Assembly: GCA_019639195.1 (NCBI GenBank)
Contig: JAHBSI010000002.1
Span: 538,635-602,634, forward strand
Length of the DNA stretch: 64,000 nucleotides
Direction: 5' to 3'
Source of the DNA: Acidobacteriota bacterium
Lineage (GTDB): Bacteria; Acidobacteriota; Blastocatellia; Pyrinomonadales; Pyrinomonadaceae
A model generated the notes under the pieces. The model was not told the DNA's origin. It was given only the letters and a program-made list of their open reading frames with translations, and made no database searches. Positions within the stretch are counted from its first letter, which is position 1; every line of letters starts with the position of its first letter. Made by a program: the position numbers and the translations under genes. Below are positions 48,301 through 55,200 of this stretch, piece after piece.

Positions 48301-48677
48301 TCGATCTGCGGACGGTCCGCGTCACCTTTGCCCGGGAACGGAACCGGTATCTTTTCACCCTTTTTCGGGGCTGGCAGCGAACCCGCACGCAATGCCGCGT
48401 CCTGTTCATCGCCGTCCTGCGTCCCGATCTTCGGCAGTCGGCCGACGACCCCATTTGTCTCGTCCGCAGAAAGCGGTTCAGCCTTCGCGGGCGGCGTAGT
48501 TTCGGGCGTTTCCGCAGATTCCTTACCTTCGCTCAGGCGAAAACTCAGGCCGGTCCGAGGCTCTTCCTGTCCATCTGCCGTTGCCGCGGCAGATTGCGCC
48601 TTGATCGCATTACCGACCGGCGAGAACATCCCAAAATAGATCGAAAAAAGAAGGAGATAGGTGATGGTTTTCTTCAT
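42390..48677 (-). CDS. Giant alpha-2-macroglobulin family protein with intact thioester motif
   Basis: A 2095-residue exported protease-trap homologue. The signal peptide is ITYLLLFSIYFGMFSPVGNA. N-terminal macroglobulin domains follow (to about residue 1250), then MG/bait segments, and the thioester segment YPFACSEQLSSRM with Cys1589, Glu1591, Gln1592 (codons 43913-43902). A C-terminal complement-like region ends with ARATTPGHFVVPP-type sequence (RATTPGHFVVPPAKAEEMYQ) and FGRTGTDSVTIE. Related bacterial proteins snare attacking proteases. Many of them are next to penicillin-binding protein PBP1c, which is absent here. Residues 1306-1357 look like a TonB-receptor plug segment (see findings). 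It is about 200-400 residues longer than the usual bacterial form. Confidence 0.93.
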   Translation of the reverse strand: MKKTITYLLLFSIYFGMFSPVGNAIKAQSAAATADGQEEPRTGLSFRLSEGKESAETPETTPPAKAEPLSADETNGVVGRLPKIGTQDGDEQDAALRAGSLPAPKKGEKIPVPFPGKGDADRPQIDTTKELAVVRYAPQGKVELAPDMSLTFSEPMIAVTSQEEASKTVPVELTPQIEGQWHWLGTRTLRFEPAKRLPMATEFKARVPAGTRSATGKELKKDFVWTFSTPAPTMKRTIPSNSSAPWRRDQLMYIAFDQAIDPAAVLANVTVRGGANKSIRTRLATAEEVAADGSISLVSKQEQPGRWLAFRAVTESGGTDALPPDSWINVSVNAGTPSVEGPLKTEKAQEFSFKTYGAMKLTRHYCRYPSPKGCYPSDPFVLQFSNPIESKNFDKSMVKIEPALEMANIFASGTAIYINGWKDPNTTYTVTVASTLPDTFGQKLEKEASVKFEVTNPPPSLMASNKTMQVLDPFGLRQYSVYTINIKELSVKLYAVRPEDWPAYTRFLRNQQSSSGEKAPMPGELVVDTRVKVAANSMAEMAETKIGLDKILKGGFGNVVVDVRDTAPPDDRYYQRRKIVWLQSTNIGLDAFVDSNELVGFATDLRTGKALSGVDLRIAPNGREPQTTAATENSWFANAWAWISSWGTTDPQAATAVDENGDPLTITSIPEPETQRSSATGLARLSLPASQSETENLLIARLGKDTAFLPQNPQYYWQQKGNWYEQPADKVVSWFVFDDRKLYKPNEEISAKGWVRYIDTSELGDVEKAAEITADAKKVSYVVTDSRGAELGKGEADLNAFGAFDLKAKLPDNANLGYAQIGFSLRNKDGVIIATFSHSFQIQEFRRPEYEVKAKMETEGPYMIKGSATAALDAKYFSGGGLANAPVKWTVTANATNYTPPNRDDFSFGVWTPWWIYRYDGNGDDQRQRFEGKTDKDGRHLLKIDLDAANPPRPYRVSASGAVTDVNRQTWAGSTNFIVHPSSLYVGIRTPRTFVQKGETIKVESIVTDIDGKLQAGRKAEIKAYRLVWTNEKGNWIEKKEDPQTCSVTSAETAQTCSFVANGGGRYKITARVQDDRERPNESELTIWVPGGEMPKDRDLRQQKAEIIPSQKDYKPGDTAELLVLSPFTPAEGVLTLRRNGIVSTQHFRSASNSITLKVPILDAYLPNIEAQVDLVGVNERDPGGRKFEKPLPPQPAYAGGSISLNISTESRRLSVTADPVDSTLVPGGKTKLNVAVKDNAGEPAANTEVAVVVVDESVLYLAGYEPPDPLPSFYSKRGTGVQDLHSRDSIEISDSKDVAGAIATNLTAKQIEQLPKGRAFSSLLLAAPSVKAEGLAGGFQIDGASAAENSWVADAVRGEESAITIRQNFAALAAFMPSVRTDSSGKATVDVKLPDNLTRYRIIAIAADEGKRFGKGESSITARKPLMIRPSAPRFLNYGDKAEIPVVIQNQSDKEMTVNVAMRASNVKLLEGADSAAGKQVVVPANDRAEVRFAVETKKPGTARFQFAAVSGELTDAAEISLPVWTPATTEAFATYGTVDQNQAVFQPIKAPDNIIPNFGGVEVTTSSTQLQELTDAYIYLANYPFACSEQLSSRMISTAALRDVLTAFKAKEMPEPEAIEREFKTDMKALASRQRGDGSYGLWTSNADRFPYVFLTVHVTHAMALAKAKGYDVPEEAIERSKPYLKNVERYMTGPWYSSPKVRWTISAYALYVREKLGDRDVAKAKRLLAEATVKEMPYEGLGWLLSAFANDAEFAQEKAEILTFLNNHVTETTSTANFVTSYGDNAWLIMHSNRRADGVLLEALIKADPQNDIIQKLVRGLLAHRVKGAWSNTQENVFILLALDKYFQTYEKITPNFVAKIWLGDTYAGEQPFKGRSVDSKVLNIPMSYLEKGGGSSDLIIDKQGAGRLYYRIGMKYAPANLKLAPADYGFTVLRSYEPVDKPDDVRQNPDGSWTFKTGARVRVRLTMIAESRRYHVALVDPMPAGLEALNPELAATEEIPDDSKRTPVVGVGSLSYGNWWWWYRANWFEHQNFRDERAEAFTSLLWEGVYNYSYVTRATTPGHFVVPPAKAEEMYQPETFGRTGTDSVTIE

Positions 48678-49034
48678 TGGATACTCAACTCAAGTTCTTA
48701 AATGTTGCAGCATAACGCCTTATAGGTGCAAATCGTTTCAGCTAAACGACTTCGATGCACAAAGAGCCGCTTTCAATAGTATGAACGCGCAAAAAAGTTC
48801 TGCTTGCACGCCCGCGGCTCCAAGCATCTTCTCACCCGGCCTCTGCAGCCTTTTGCCTGGTCAAAAAGGTCGCCCAACCCGCGTTTGTTTAGCAATTCAG
48901 GGCCAAGGGAGATTTAATCTCCGTCATTTCCTGCTATACTCTACGATTGAATTTGCAACTTTGCGGTAGTGTTTTACGTAAGGCATTTCGCCAGGGGTTA
49001 GTACCTTTGGTCACTATTGAGGAGCACATCTAAG
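48678..49034. other. Divergent intergenic region between alpha-2-macroglobulin and pspA
   Basis: About 357 bp without a convincing gene. An extended -10-like TGCTATACT occurs at 48932-48940, but no good -35 stands out. No sigma-54 type GG...GC pair, common before pspA elsewhere, is evident. Confidence 0.4.
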
Positions 49035-49823
49035 ATGGGATTGTGGCAGAGAATAAAAAGAGTTTTCCGTGCAAGCACCGGCGCGGCACTCGATAAGATC
49101 GAGAACCCCGAACTCGTTCTACAACAGACGATAAGGGATATGCGCGACCGCGTGCCTGAGCTTAACAACTCGGTCGCTCAGGTTATGGCGACCGAACGCC
49201 TGCTGGTAAAGCAAAAGGATAACCTTTCTTCACAGGTCGTTGAACTTGATTCGAAGATCAAGGCAGCCGTAAAAATGGGCCGCGACGACATCGCGACAGC
49301 CTATATCGGACAGCTCCAGCAGGCACAGGTCGATCTCGACCGCACAAGCGTCCAGGCCGAGCATGCGGGAGTCGCCTCGCAGCAGGCACTTAAGGCTCGC
49401 GACAACTACGTCCTGAATATGAAGAAGCGCACCGCCGAGGCGATGCAGCTTATATCTGCGGCAAAACAGGCGAAATTGCAGGAACAGCTCGCACAGACGA
49501 TGGATTCCTTCAATATCGGCGACGATTCGTCGACGTTCAACGAAATGCGTGAAAAGATCGACCGTCGAGTTGCCGCCGCCGAGGCAAAATTGCAGCTTGG
49601 TGCGTCGTCCGTTGACAGCCAGATGCAGGATATCGAACGCGAGGCCATGGACATCCAGCTCCAGGACAAACTGCTCGCTTACAAGCAGCAAATGGGAATG
49701 CTCGGTGCCGGAACGCCGCCCGCATCCAAACAGATCGAATCCGGACAGCCTGCAACCGCTTCTGAAGCCGATGTATTGAACGACGTTATCGTCAACGAAA
49801 CAGAGAGCGGACAGTCGAACTAG
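49035..49823 (+). CDS. pspA: PspA/IM30 family membrane-stress protein
   Basis: A 262-residue coiled-coil protein that coats and repairs damaged inner membrane, ESCRT-III-like. ATG 49035 (MGLWQRIKRVFRASTGAAL) is chosen with GAGGAG about 12 bp upstream. The family core includes IENPELVLQQTIRDMRDRVP and the long coiled coil to about residue 180. The tail adds QSN-rich sequence after LLAYKQQMGMLGAG. It is the first gene of a three-gene run with a membrane coiled-coil protein and an ATP-grasp enzyme. Confidence 0.93.
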   Translation: MGLWQRIKRVFRASTGAALDKIENPELVLQQTIRDMRDRVPELNNSVAQVMATERLLVKQKDNLSSQVVELDSKIKAAVKMGRDDIATAYIGQLQQAQVDLDRTSVQAEHAGVASQQALKARDNYVLNMKKRTAEAMQLISAAKQAKLQEQLAQTMDSFNIGDDSSTFNEMREKIDRRVAAAEAKLQLGASSVDSQMQDIEREAMDIQLQDKLLAYKQQMGMLGAGTPPASKQIESGQPATASEADVLNDVIVNETESGQSN

Positions 49824-49846
49824 CACCCGAGAGGAACCCGCCACCT

Positions 49847-50701
49847 ATGGCAGACATCGCCAAATATCGGCAGGATGTAGAAAGGTTCAACCAAAGCTAT
49901 GCAAAAGAAGCTTTGAAGGAACCTTTCAATTTTTGGGCGCTTGCGGGCTTCCTTGCGGCGGCGGCCTTTACGGGCAGCGTGATCCCGCTCCTGATCGCAC
50001 TTGTTGCCGAGGCGATCTATCTCGTTACCGTTCCGAATCTGCCGACCTACCGCCGGCTTGTCGAAAGTCGCCACCAACAGAAACTGCTTGCCGCCCACGT
50101 TGCAAATCGCGAAGGCCTGATCAAAACTTTCACACCTCGGGAACGCGAGGCGGTCGAGTATCTTCGCTGGCTAAAGAGCAAGATCCAGGAGAACTATCGC
50201 AAATTCACCGGTGCGAGCCGCTTGCCGTCTAATCTTCAGGCACTCGATCAGCGTTGGGAGGATTTTGTTGATCTGCTCGACACCTATCGCCGACGCAAAC
50301 AGCACCTCAAGACGATAAATCGCCAGGCCGTGCACAATCAGCTTTCTCAAGCTTTTCGTGCAATGGAAGGTGCGGCAGATGACAAGACTCGTCGGATACA
50401 GCAGACGAATGTCGAGATACTTAAACGCCGCATCGCGTCCTTTGATGAGATCGAACGGAGCGTCAAGCTGGTCGAAGGCCAGCTTCAGTCGATCGAGAAT
50501 TTCTTCAGCTATTTGAACGACGAGATCGTCACCATCACGACGCCCGAGAAGTTCTCGCTGCTTGATTTCGAACAGCTTTCCGATTCGATCGCGATGACGA
50601 AGCAGATGCTCGACGCGACCGCCGATGAGATGGGCAAGCTCGATAGCTACAACCGCGAGATGGGAAATTATGACCTGCTGCCGGAACCGAACAAATCTTA
50701 G
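49847..50701 (+). CDS. Membrane-hairpin plus coiled-coil protein linked to PspA
   Basis: A 284-residue protein of unknown family. Residues about 28-62 hold two closely spaced hydrophobic stretches (FNFWALAGFLAAAAFTGSV; PLLIALVAEAIYLVTV), an apparent hairpin, and the remaining 220 residues are predicted long helices (TYRRRKQHLKTINRQAVHNQ; SVKLVEGQLQSIENFFSYLN). It starts 23 bp after pspA and precedes the ATP-grasp gene by 29 bp, which suggests a PspA-associated function at the membrane. This operon arrangement is what supports the link; nothing in the sequence shows an enzymatic role. Confidence 0.75.
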   Translation: MADIAKYRQDVERFNQSYAKEALKEPFNFWALAGFLAAAAFTGSVIPLLIALVAEAIYLVTVPNLPTYRRLVESRHQQKLLAAHVANREGLIKTFTPREREAVEYLRWLKSKIQENYRKFTGASRLPSNLQALDQRWEDFVDLLDTYRRRKQHLKTINRQAVHNQLSQAFRAMEGAADDKTRRIQQTNVEILKRRIASFDEIERSVKLVEGQLQSIENFFSYLNDEIVTITTPEKFSLLDFEQLSDSIAMTKQMLDATADEMGKLDSYNREMGNYDLLPEPNKS

Positions 50702-50730
50702 AGTTGGCAGCCAATTATTAACACGCAAAT

Positions 50731-51669
50731 ATGAAAAAAGTAGGGATATTGGTGGGACGTGAGGTCACGTTCCCGGAATCGATCATCAGCTCGATAAACG
50801 AAAAGGGTGAGGGCCGCGTAACAGCCGAGATGGTAAATGTTGGCGGTATCCGCGAGGACGAACCGAAACGTTACGACGTCATCATCGACCGCATTTCGCA
50901 CGAAGTGCCGTACTACCGCGCAATGCTCAAGCGCATGGCTCTCGAAGGTACGTACATCATCAACAATCCGTTCTGGTGGTCGGCAGACGATAAATTCTTC
51001 AATTTCTCGCTTGCAAAGAAGATCGGGGTCGCCGTACCGAAAACGATCCTTTTGCCGCAGCAGAGCTATATCAAGGACATCACTAGCGAATCGCTCCGCA
51101 ACCTCGAATTCCCTCTCAAGTGGGATGAGATCGTTGAGTACATAGGCTTCCCTGCGTTCCTGAAGCCGCACGATGGCGGCGGTTGGAAGAACGTTTCGAA
51201 GCTCCACTCGACGGAAGAACTCCTTCGCGAATACAACGAATCCGGGACGCTCTGTATGACGCTCCAGGAAGGCATCGAATACGACCAGTTCGTACGCTGC
51301 TACTGCGTCGGTAAGGAAAAGGTGCTGATAATGCCTTACGACCCGTCAAAACCGTATCTGTCGGGGATGCAGTACGTGAACGTCGAGAACTATCTTTCAC
51401 CGGAACTTCACGCAAGGGTCGAACGCGATGTCATTACGCTCTGCACGGCACTGGGTTACGACCTTAACACGGTCGAATTCGCCATCAAGGATGGCATCCC
51501 TTACGCGATTGATTTTATGAATCCTGCTCCCGATGCTGAACTCGCGTCTGTCGGTGAATACAATCACCGATGGATCGTCGACAATATGACCGATTTCATC
51601 CTGAAGAAGCTTGAAAAGGGATTTGAGCAGCCGGAATATCGGTGGACTGGAATGTTGAATCGAGCGTAA
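50731..51669 (+). CDS. ATP-grasp enzyme (RimK/glutathione synthetase-like), PspA operon
   Basis: A 312-residue ATP-grasp protein. It has the N-terminal fold start MKKVGILVGREVTFPES, a middle ATP-binding stretch (GFPAFLKPHDGGGWKNVSKL, with lysine and glycine loop) and C-terminal AIDFMNPAPDAELASVGEYN, the metal-binding Asp/Asn segment. Such enzymes add amino acids or peptides to carboxylates; neither acceptor nor donor can be read here. It is the last gene after pspA and the coiled-coil protein, so it may modify an envelope molecule or the partner protein under membrane stress. A hairpin follows at 51681-51715. Confidence 0.8.
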   Translation: MKKVGILVGREVTFPESIISSINEKGEGRVTAEMVNVGGIREDEPKRYDVIIDRISHEVPYYRAMLKRMALEGTYIINNPFWWSADDKFFNFSLAKKIGVAVPKTILLPQQSYIKDITSESLRNLEFPLKWDEIVEYIGFPAFLKPHDGGGWKNVSKLHSTEELLREYNESGTLCMTLQEGIEYDQFVRCYCVGKEKVLIMPYDPSKPYLSGMQYVNVENYLSPELHARVERDVITLCTALGYDLNTVEFAIKDGIPYAIDFMNPAPDAELASVGEYNHRWIVDNMTDFILKKLEKGFEQPEYRWTGMLNRA

Positions 51670-51680
51670 AAAGACCGTAA

Positions 51681-51715
51681 AAGTTCGGGCGGAGAGATCA
51701 ATCTTCGCCCGAAAC
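51681..51715. terminator. Hairpin between ATP-grasp gene and convergent TPR gene
   Basis: An 11-bp stem AAGTTCGGGCG / CGCCCGAAACTT (one bulged A) with a 12-nt loop. It overlaps the stop codon region of the convergent gene (51698-51700). No T-run follows on the plus strand, so termination is only likely, not proven. Confidence 0.5.
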
Positions 51716-53101
51716 TTCGTCATACGCGATTCGCTCAGCAAAGACACCGGAAGCTACCCGAAGGGCAAGCCACACAATTAGTGCGAGAGTGGTGACGGCC
51801 AGGCCGACTGTCACAAGAACCTCATCCGCGGCTGTTATACCGACAGCGACCACAAAAAAGCCAAAAGCGGTAATTCGAAGCAGCGTCCGTCGTGTCCGCT
51901 GCAACGATTCAAGCATGCTGACGCGGCCGACCTCCACCTCCATGTACGTCTCGTCCGAATTGAGGTTTGTGTAGTAACTTGCCTCGTCGCGCGACCAGCG
52001 TTTAAGCGCAGGTGACAGCGTCGAATTGGCAGCGGCCGCAAATCTGTGGATAACGTGGGCGATCTTCCCTTCACGCAGGGCAGTTTCTGCCAGGCCGCGG
52101 GATGCCAGGAACGTATCACCACCTGTTTCGACCGCCCTGTTGAATGTGCGCTCGGCACGCCGCCAGTCCCCGATCTGTGCAAAGGCCTCACCGATGCGCG
52201 CCAACAGCGTGGCGTCGCTGGAATAGCGTTCTGCAAGTGTCAGGGCCGCGATCGACCTGTGGGCAAGTTTCTGACTGCGTTCTGTCGCCGCAAGCGAGTG
52301 CAGGCACCGTGCGAAGTCGTACATCAGCCGCCCATCTTTGCGTTGGATCAAAAGAGCCCGTCGAAAACATTCGAGAGCTCGGACAAGATGACCCGATAGT
52401 CGAAGTTCGTTGCCAAGGTCTGCGAGATACCGGGCACGATTCTCGCCATCTTCCGAAATATCCAGCTCGGTCTCGACCTTACCACGGAGCTTAGACGGCC
52501 TCATCGTGACCGTATCGCGCAAAACATCCGCACTCGGGATCCCGGCGAACGACGCCTTCATCAACACTTCCTTAGGATCAAGAGGATATGACCGGAGGTC
52601 GAGGGATCGGGCGTCAAGAACGTCCTCGTTAAGTCGCGGCAAAAGCTGCGAGATCAGGCGGCGAAAGTTCTCGCCGTGCGAGGTGAAGCAGAGTGAAATT
52701 CCCCGTCCCCGCACACAGGTCCGATACCTGTAATGGACGCGGTTCCCGCGGCGCAGCACACGGATCGCCTGAGTATCGACCTGCTCAATATCGCTTAATC
52801 GAAGAGATGTCCTACGGGAGTTGAGCTTTGCCCAGATAGTTGGAAGTATTCCGGTTCGAGTTATTCGTCGGCCGTTAAATACAATGTGGTCGGAGGCAGC
52901 AAAAAAAGGCACCGCAACCCACGCCGCAATGAATGCCCCAACTCCGGGAATCGTATATTCCGAGTATAGAAGCACCACACATGCGTATGTCCCAAGCAAG
53001 AACGCAGTAATGTAGGAATTGAAAGGAGCTCGTACTCCGACCGCCTCCGGAAGCATAGCTTCGTCACAGAGTTCGCTCGGTACGGGTGCGGTTTCTCTCA
53101 T
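51698..53101 (-). CDS. TPR protein with N- and C-terminal membrane segments
   Basis: A 467-residue protein of unknown function. ATG 53101 is preferred to TTG 53125. Residues about 30-75 hold two hydrophobic spans (SYITAFLLGTYACVVLLY; VGAFIAAWVAVPFFAAS). A domain (about 80-190) with GRGISLCFTSHGENFRRLIS follows. The centre has four or so TPR-like repeats (GHLVRALECFRRALLIQRKD; IGDWRRAERTFNRAVETGGD). The end has one long hydrophobic region (ITAFGFFVVAVGITAADEVLV; VGLAVTTLALIVWLAL). It ends 42 bp after the start of its neighbour upstream and may form part of the same mRNA. Confidence 0.7.
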   Translation of the reverse strand: MRETAPVPSELCDEAMLPEAVGVRAPFNSYITAFLLGTYACVVLLYSEYTIPGVGAFIAAWVAVPFFAASDHIVFNGRRITRTGILPTIWAKLNSRRTSLRLSDIEQVDTQAIRVLRRGNRVHYRYRTCVRGRGISLCFTSHGENFRRLISQLLPRLNEDVLDARSLDLRSYPLDPKEVLMKASFAGIPSADVLRDTVTMRPSKLRGKVETELDISEDGENRARYLADLGNELRLSGHLVRALECFRRALLIQRKDGRLMYDFARCLHSLAATERSQKLAHRSIAALTLAERYSSDATLLARIGEAFAQIGDWRRAERTFNRAVETGGDTFLASRGLAETALREGKIAHVIHRFAAAANSTLSPALKRWSRDEASYYTNLNSDETYMEVEVGRVSMLESLQRTRRTLLRITAFGFFVVAVGITAADEVLVTVGLAVTTLALIVWLALRVASGVFAERIAYDEVSGED

Positions 53102-53142
53102 GTCGGGTTCTTGAGAGTGCGGCAAGCGGTCCGCCGCCTGGA

Positions 53143-53985
53143 TCAGCCGCCAAAAGGATTGGCAGCCGCCGGCTCGGCGATCTCCTTGGCACGATCCGGC
53201 GCAAGTTCGGTCAGTTTCTCGCGAGCTTCCCGTGCGGTTTCGGTCTGCTGGACCGGATCGCCGTCAGCGTTCTTAGCTTCGCTCGCGGCCTTCACGATAT
53301 TGTAGTACAGATCAGCAGCTTCTTTTGTCTTATTCAGCTTCTGATATACGCCCGCGAGATTGAAATTTATCGTTTCTTTAGAGACCACCGGGTCGTTTGC
53401 CGCGGCAAGTTCCTCATACAACTTCGCCGCCTGATCAAACTGCCCGTCATCCGTTCGCACCTGTGCAAGCGCAAACTTTGCCAAAGATGCTGTGTCAGAC
53501 GCCCCTTGCGAGAGAGTTTCCAGGTCCACGATCGCACCAGGCCGATCGATCGGGAGCTTATTCATCGCAATAAAGTACTTGGCCTTTTCCGCAAGAGCTC
53601 CGCTTCCCATGTCAACAACCTTCTGAAAGGCAGCGATCGCCGCGTCGGACCGCTCTTTTTCCGTCTTGAAGGTCTTCTCGGTCGAGCCGGCAGGAAGAGG
53701 CACGGACGTCACACGAGCTTCGGTAATCTCGATCGCCTGGCCGAGAGCGGTCTGCGCCTCGGCACTGGATCGACGCGACCACGACGCGATGACGAAAACG
53801 ATGATACCAACAACGACCAAAGCACCGATGATATAAAGGATCGTCCGGCCGCGTCCTTCGACGGCCTTTCCGAAACCCTCGACGCCGCGTCCCACCGTCT
53901 TTTGGAAACGGTCTTCGTACGTAACATCCTTTGGTTGGTCATCTGCCCCTTCAACGGGGCCAAAACGTCTCTTCTTCTTTGCCAT
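53143..53985 (-). CDS. Membrane-anchored TPR protein (YfgM-like)
   Basis: A 280-residue protein with a cytosolic Lys/Arg-rich start (MAKKKRRFGP), a membrane span (ILYIIGALVVVGIIVFVIAS) near residues 48-68 and a periplasmic part of TPR-like helices (AIAAFQKVVDMGSGALAEKA; KLYEELAAANDPVVSKETIN; NKTKEAADLYYNIVKAA). This topology matches YfgM/TPR_21 proteins that accompany the Sec translocon or BamB. The tail contains PAAANPFGG. It is in the same orientation as the TPR gene downstream (42 bp). Confidence 0.75.
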   Translation of the reverse strand: MAKKKRRFGPVEGADDQPKDVTYEDRFQKTVGRGVEGFGKAVEGRGRTILYIIGALVVVGIIVFVIASWSRRSSAEAQTALGQAIEITEARVTSVPLPAGSTEKTFKTEKERSDAAIAAFQKVVDMGSGALAEKAKYFIAMNKLPIDRPGAIVDLETLSQGASDTASLAKFALAQVRTDDGQFDQAAKLYEELAAANDPVVSKETINFNLAGVYQKLNKTKEAADLYYNIVKAASEAKNADGDPVQQTETAREAREKLTELAPDRAKEIAEPAAANPFGG

Positions 53986-54115
53986 GCTAAGTAAAAAACT
54001 GCAATTCTATTCTACTGGTTCGTTGTATAATTAGCCCTACGGGCCACTTTTCAAAAGTGTTAATTTAGCTCAATTTACAGTTTAGAGCAAATAAGCACGA
54101 AAAATGGCCGTTGAT

Positions 54116-54169
54116 GACACCGGCAAATTTTTTTCCGAAGATCGGGAACAATCTAGAGCCACCGGTGTC
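54116..54169. promoter_or_regulatory. Inverted repeat around the putative ECF promoter
   Basis: GACACCGG (54116-54123) and CCGGTGTC (54162-54169) are perfect 8-bp inverted arms, 38 nt apart. The right arm overlaps the -10 element GTCAAA at 54167-54172. It may be an operator or a stem that masks the -35. Confidence 0.5.
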
Positions 54170-54172
54170 AAA
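54145..54172 (+). promoter_or_regulatory. Predicted ECF sigma-factor promoter upstream of the ECF sigma gene
   Basis: GGAAC (54145-54149), a 17-bp spacer and GTCAAA (54167-54172) match the classic sigma-E/ECF promoter pattern (GGAAC-N16/17-GTC). It lies about 66 bp before the sigma gene start, suggesting autoregulation. A weak stem AACCTGC / GCAGGTT follows at 54180-54203. Confidence 0.65.
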
Positions 54173-54237
54173 TGAGTCGAACCTGCTTAATTTAAGGCAG
54201 GTTTGTTGTAGAAATGGCTCTATCGACCTGAGGCAAA

Positions 54238-54894
54238 ATGAGCGGAATGTTCTTCAGCAAGGCAGCAACCTTTGGCGACGAAGAGTTGGTCCGCGCGGTC
54301 TCCGCCTCAGATACGGAAAGCCGCCATTCCGAAAACGGATTTATTGACAAACTAAAGGCCAACGACGCCGCGGCGTTCGAAACGCTCGTCGATAGGTTTT
54401 CCGGTGCGATCTTTGCAGTTGCCTTGCGACTGTCATCTGACCGGGAGGATGCTGCTGACCTGACGCAGGAAACCTTTTTGAGAGCCTTTCGGAGCATCTC
54501 TGGTTTTCGTGGCGACGCAAGCTTGAAGACATGGCTCATCCGGATCGCGATCAATCAGTCTCGAAATCGGGCAAGATGGTGGCGAAGACGAAGGCGTGAT
54601 CGCACGGTTTCGTTGGACGAGCCCATCGGCGAAACGAATATTTCGGTCGGGGATACTATTCCCGGCGAAACAGCGAGCCCCGAAGACAGCACGCTTCAGC
54701 GTGAGCGAGAAGCAGCACTCTTAACTGCTCTTTCCACGCTAAAGCCGATCTACCGAGAAGCGATCGTGCTCGCGGACATCGAGGGGCTAACATACGCCGA
54801 ATGCTCGGCGGCCCTTGAGATAAACATGGGAACGCTGAAGTCGCGTATAGCCCGTGCTCGAGAAGAACTTCGGAGCAAGTTAAAGGATTTTTGA
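54238..54894 (+). CDS. ECF RNA polymerase sigma factor (RpoE-like)
   Basis: A 218-residue sigma factor. Region 2 has KANDAAAFETLVDRFSGAIF and the -10 recognising part DREDAADLTQETFLRAFRSI, SGFRGDASLKTWLIRIAINQ. After a charged linker (DEPIGETNISVGDTIPGETA) region 4 follows, with LSTLKPIYREAIVLADIEGL, TYAECSAALEINMGTLKSRI and ARAREELRS. The start at ATG 54238 has a 40-residue N-terminal extension before region 2. It is followed after 306 bp by a zinc-type anti-sigma factor, and an ECF promoter is predicted upstream. Confidence 0.9.
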   Translation: MSGMFFSKAATFGDEELVRAVSASDTESRHSENGFIDKLKANDAAAFETLVDRFSGAIFAVALRLSSDREDAADLTQETFLRAFRSISGFRGDASLKTWLIRIAINQSRNRARWWRRRRRDRTVSLDEPIGETNISVGDTIPGETASPEDSTLQREREAALLTALSTLKPIYREAIVLADIEGLTYAECSAALEINMGTLKSRIARAREELRSKLKDF

Positions 54895-55200
54895 CAATCA
54901 GGGAAAATGGCAGACTCACCCCGGGTTTATTTTTTGTACACAACGATCGGTGCCAACGATAGAGGTCAAAAAAAACGAACCCATCGGAGCGAGTTTTAAC
55001 TAGCCGCAGCTTATGCGACCTGAGAATAAGCGAACGGTACTTGATCGACCAGCAACAATCGATTTTGAAACCGGACACTTTTTCTAATTGGAAGGCTCTT
55101 GCTGCTGCAAAGGAATACAAGGTCTGCGGGTTCGTGTTGTCGTTCAACGTGAACGCCAACCGGGGTCAGCCTGCCATTTTACCTGATAGGGATCTTAGAA
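54895..55200. other. Intergenic region between sigma and anti-sigma genes
   Basis: A 306-bp gap, unusually long for a sigma/anti-sigma pair. I see no gene or clear ECF promoter in it. It contains several A/T-runs and direct words such as CGACCAGCAAC; a separate promoter for the anti-sigma gene is possible. Confidence 0.35.

Noticed and set aside
48678..49034. Sigma-54 promoter upstream of pspA
   Set aside because: No GG-N10-GC pair of the right form was found and no PspF-like regulator is nearby.
54656..55159. 167-residue minus-strand frame over the sigma gene end and the gap
   Set aside because: It overlaps a strong ECF sigma gene and contains no recognised motif.
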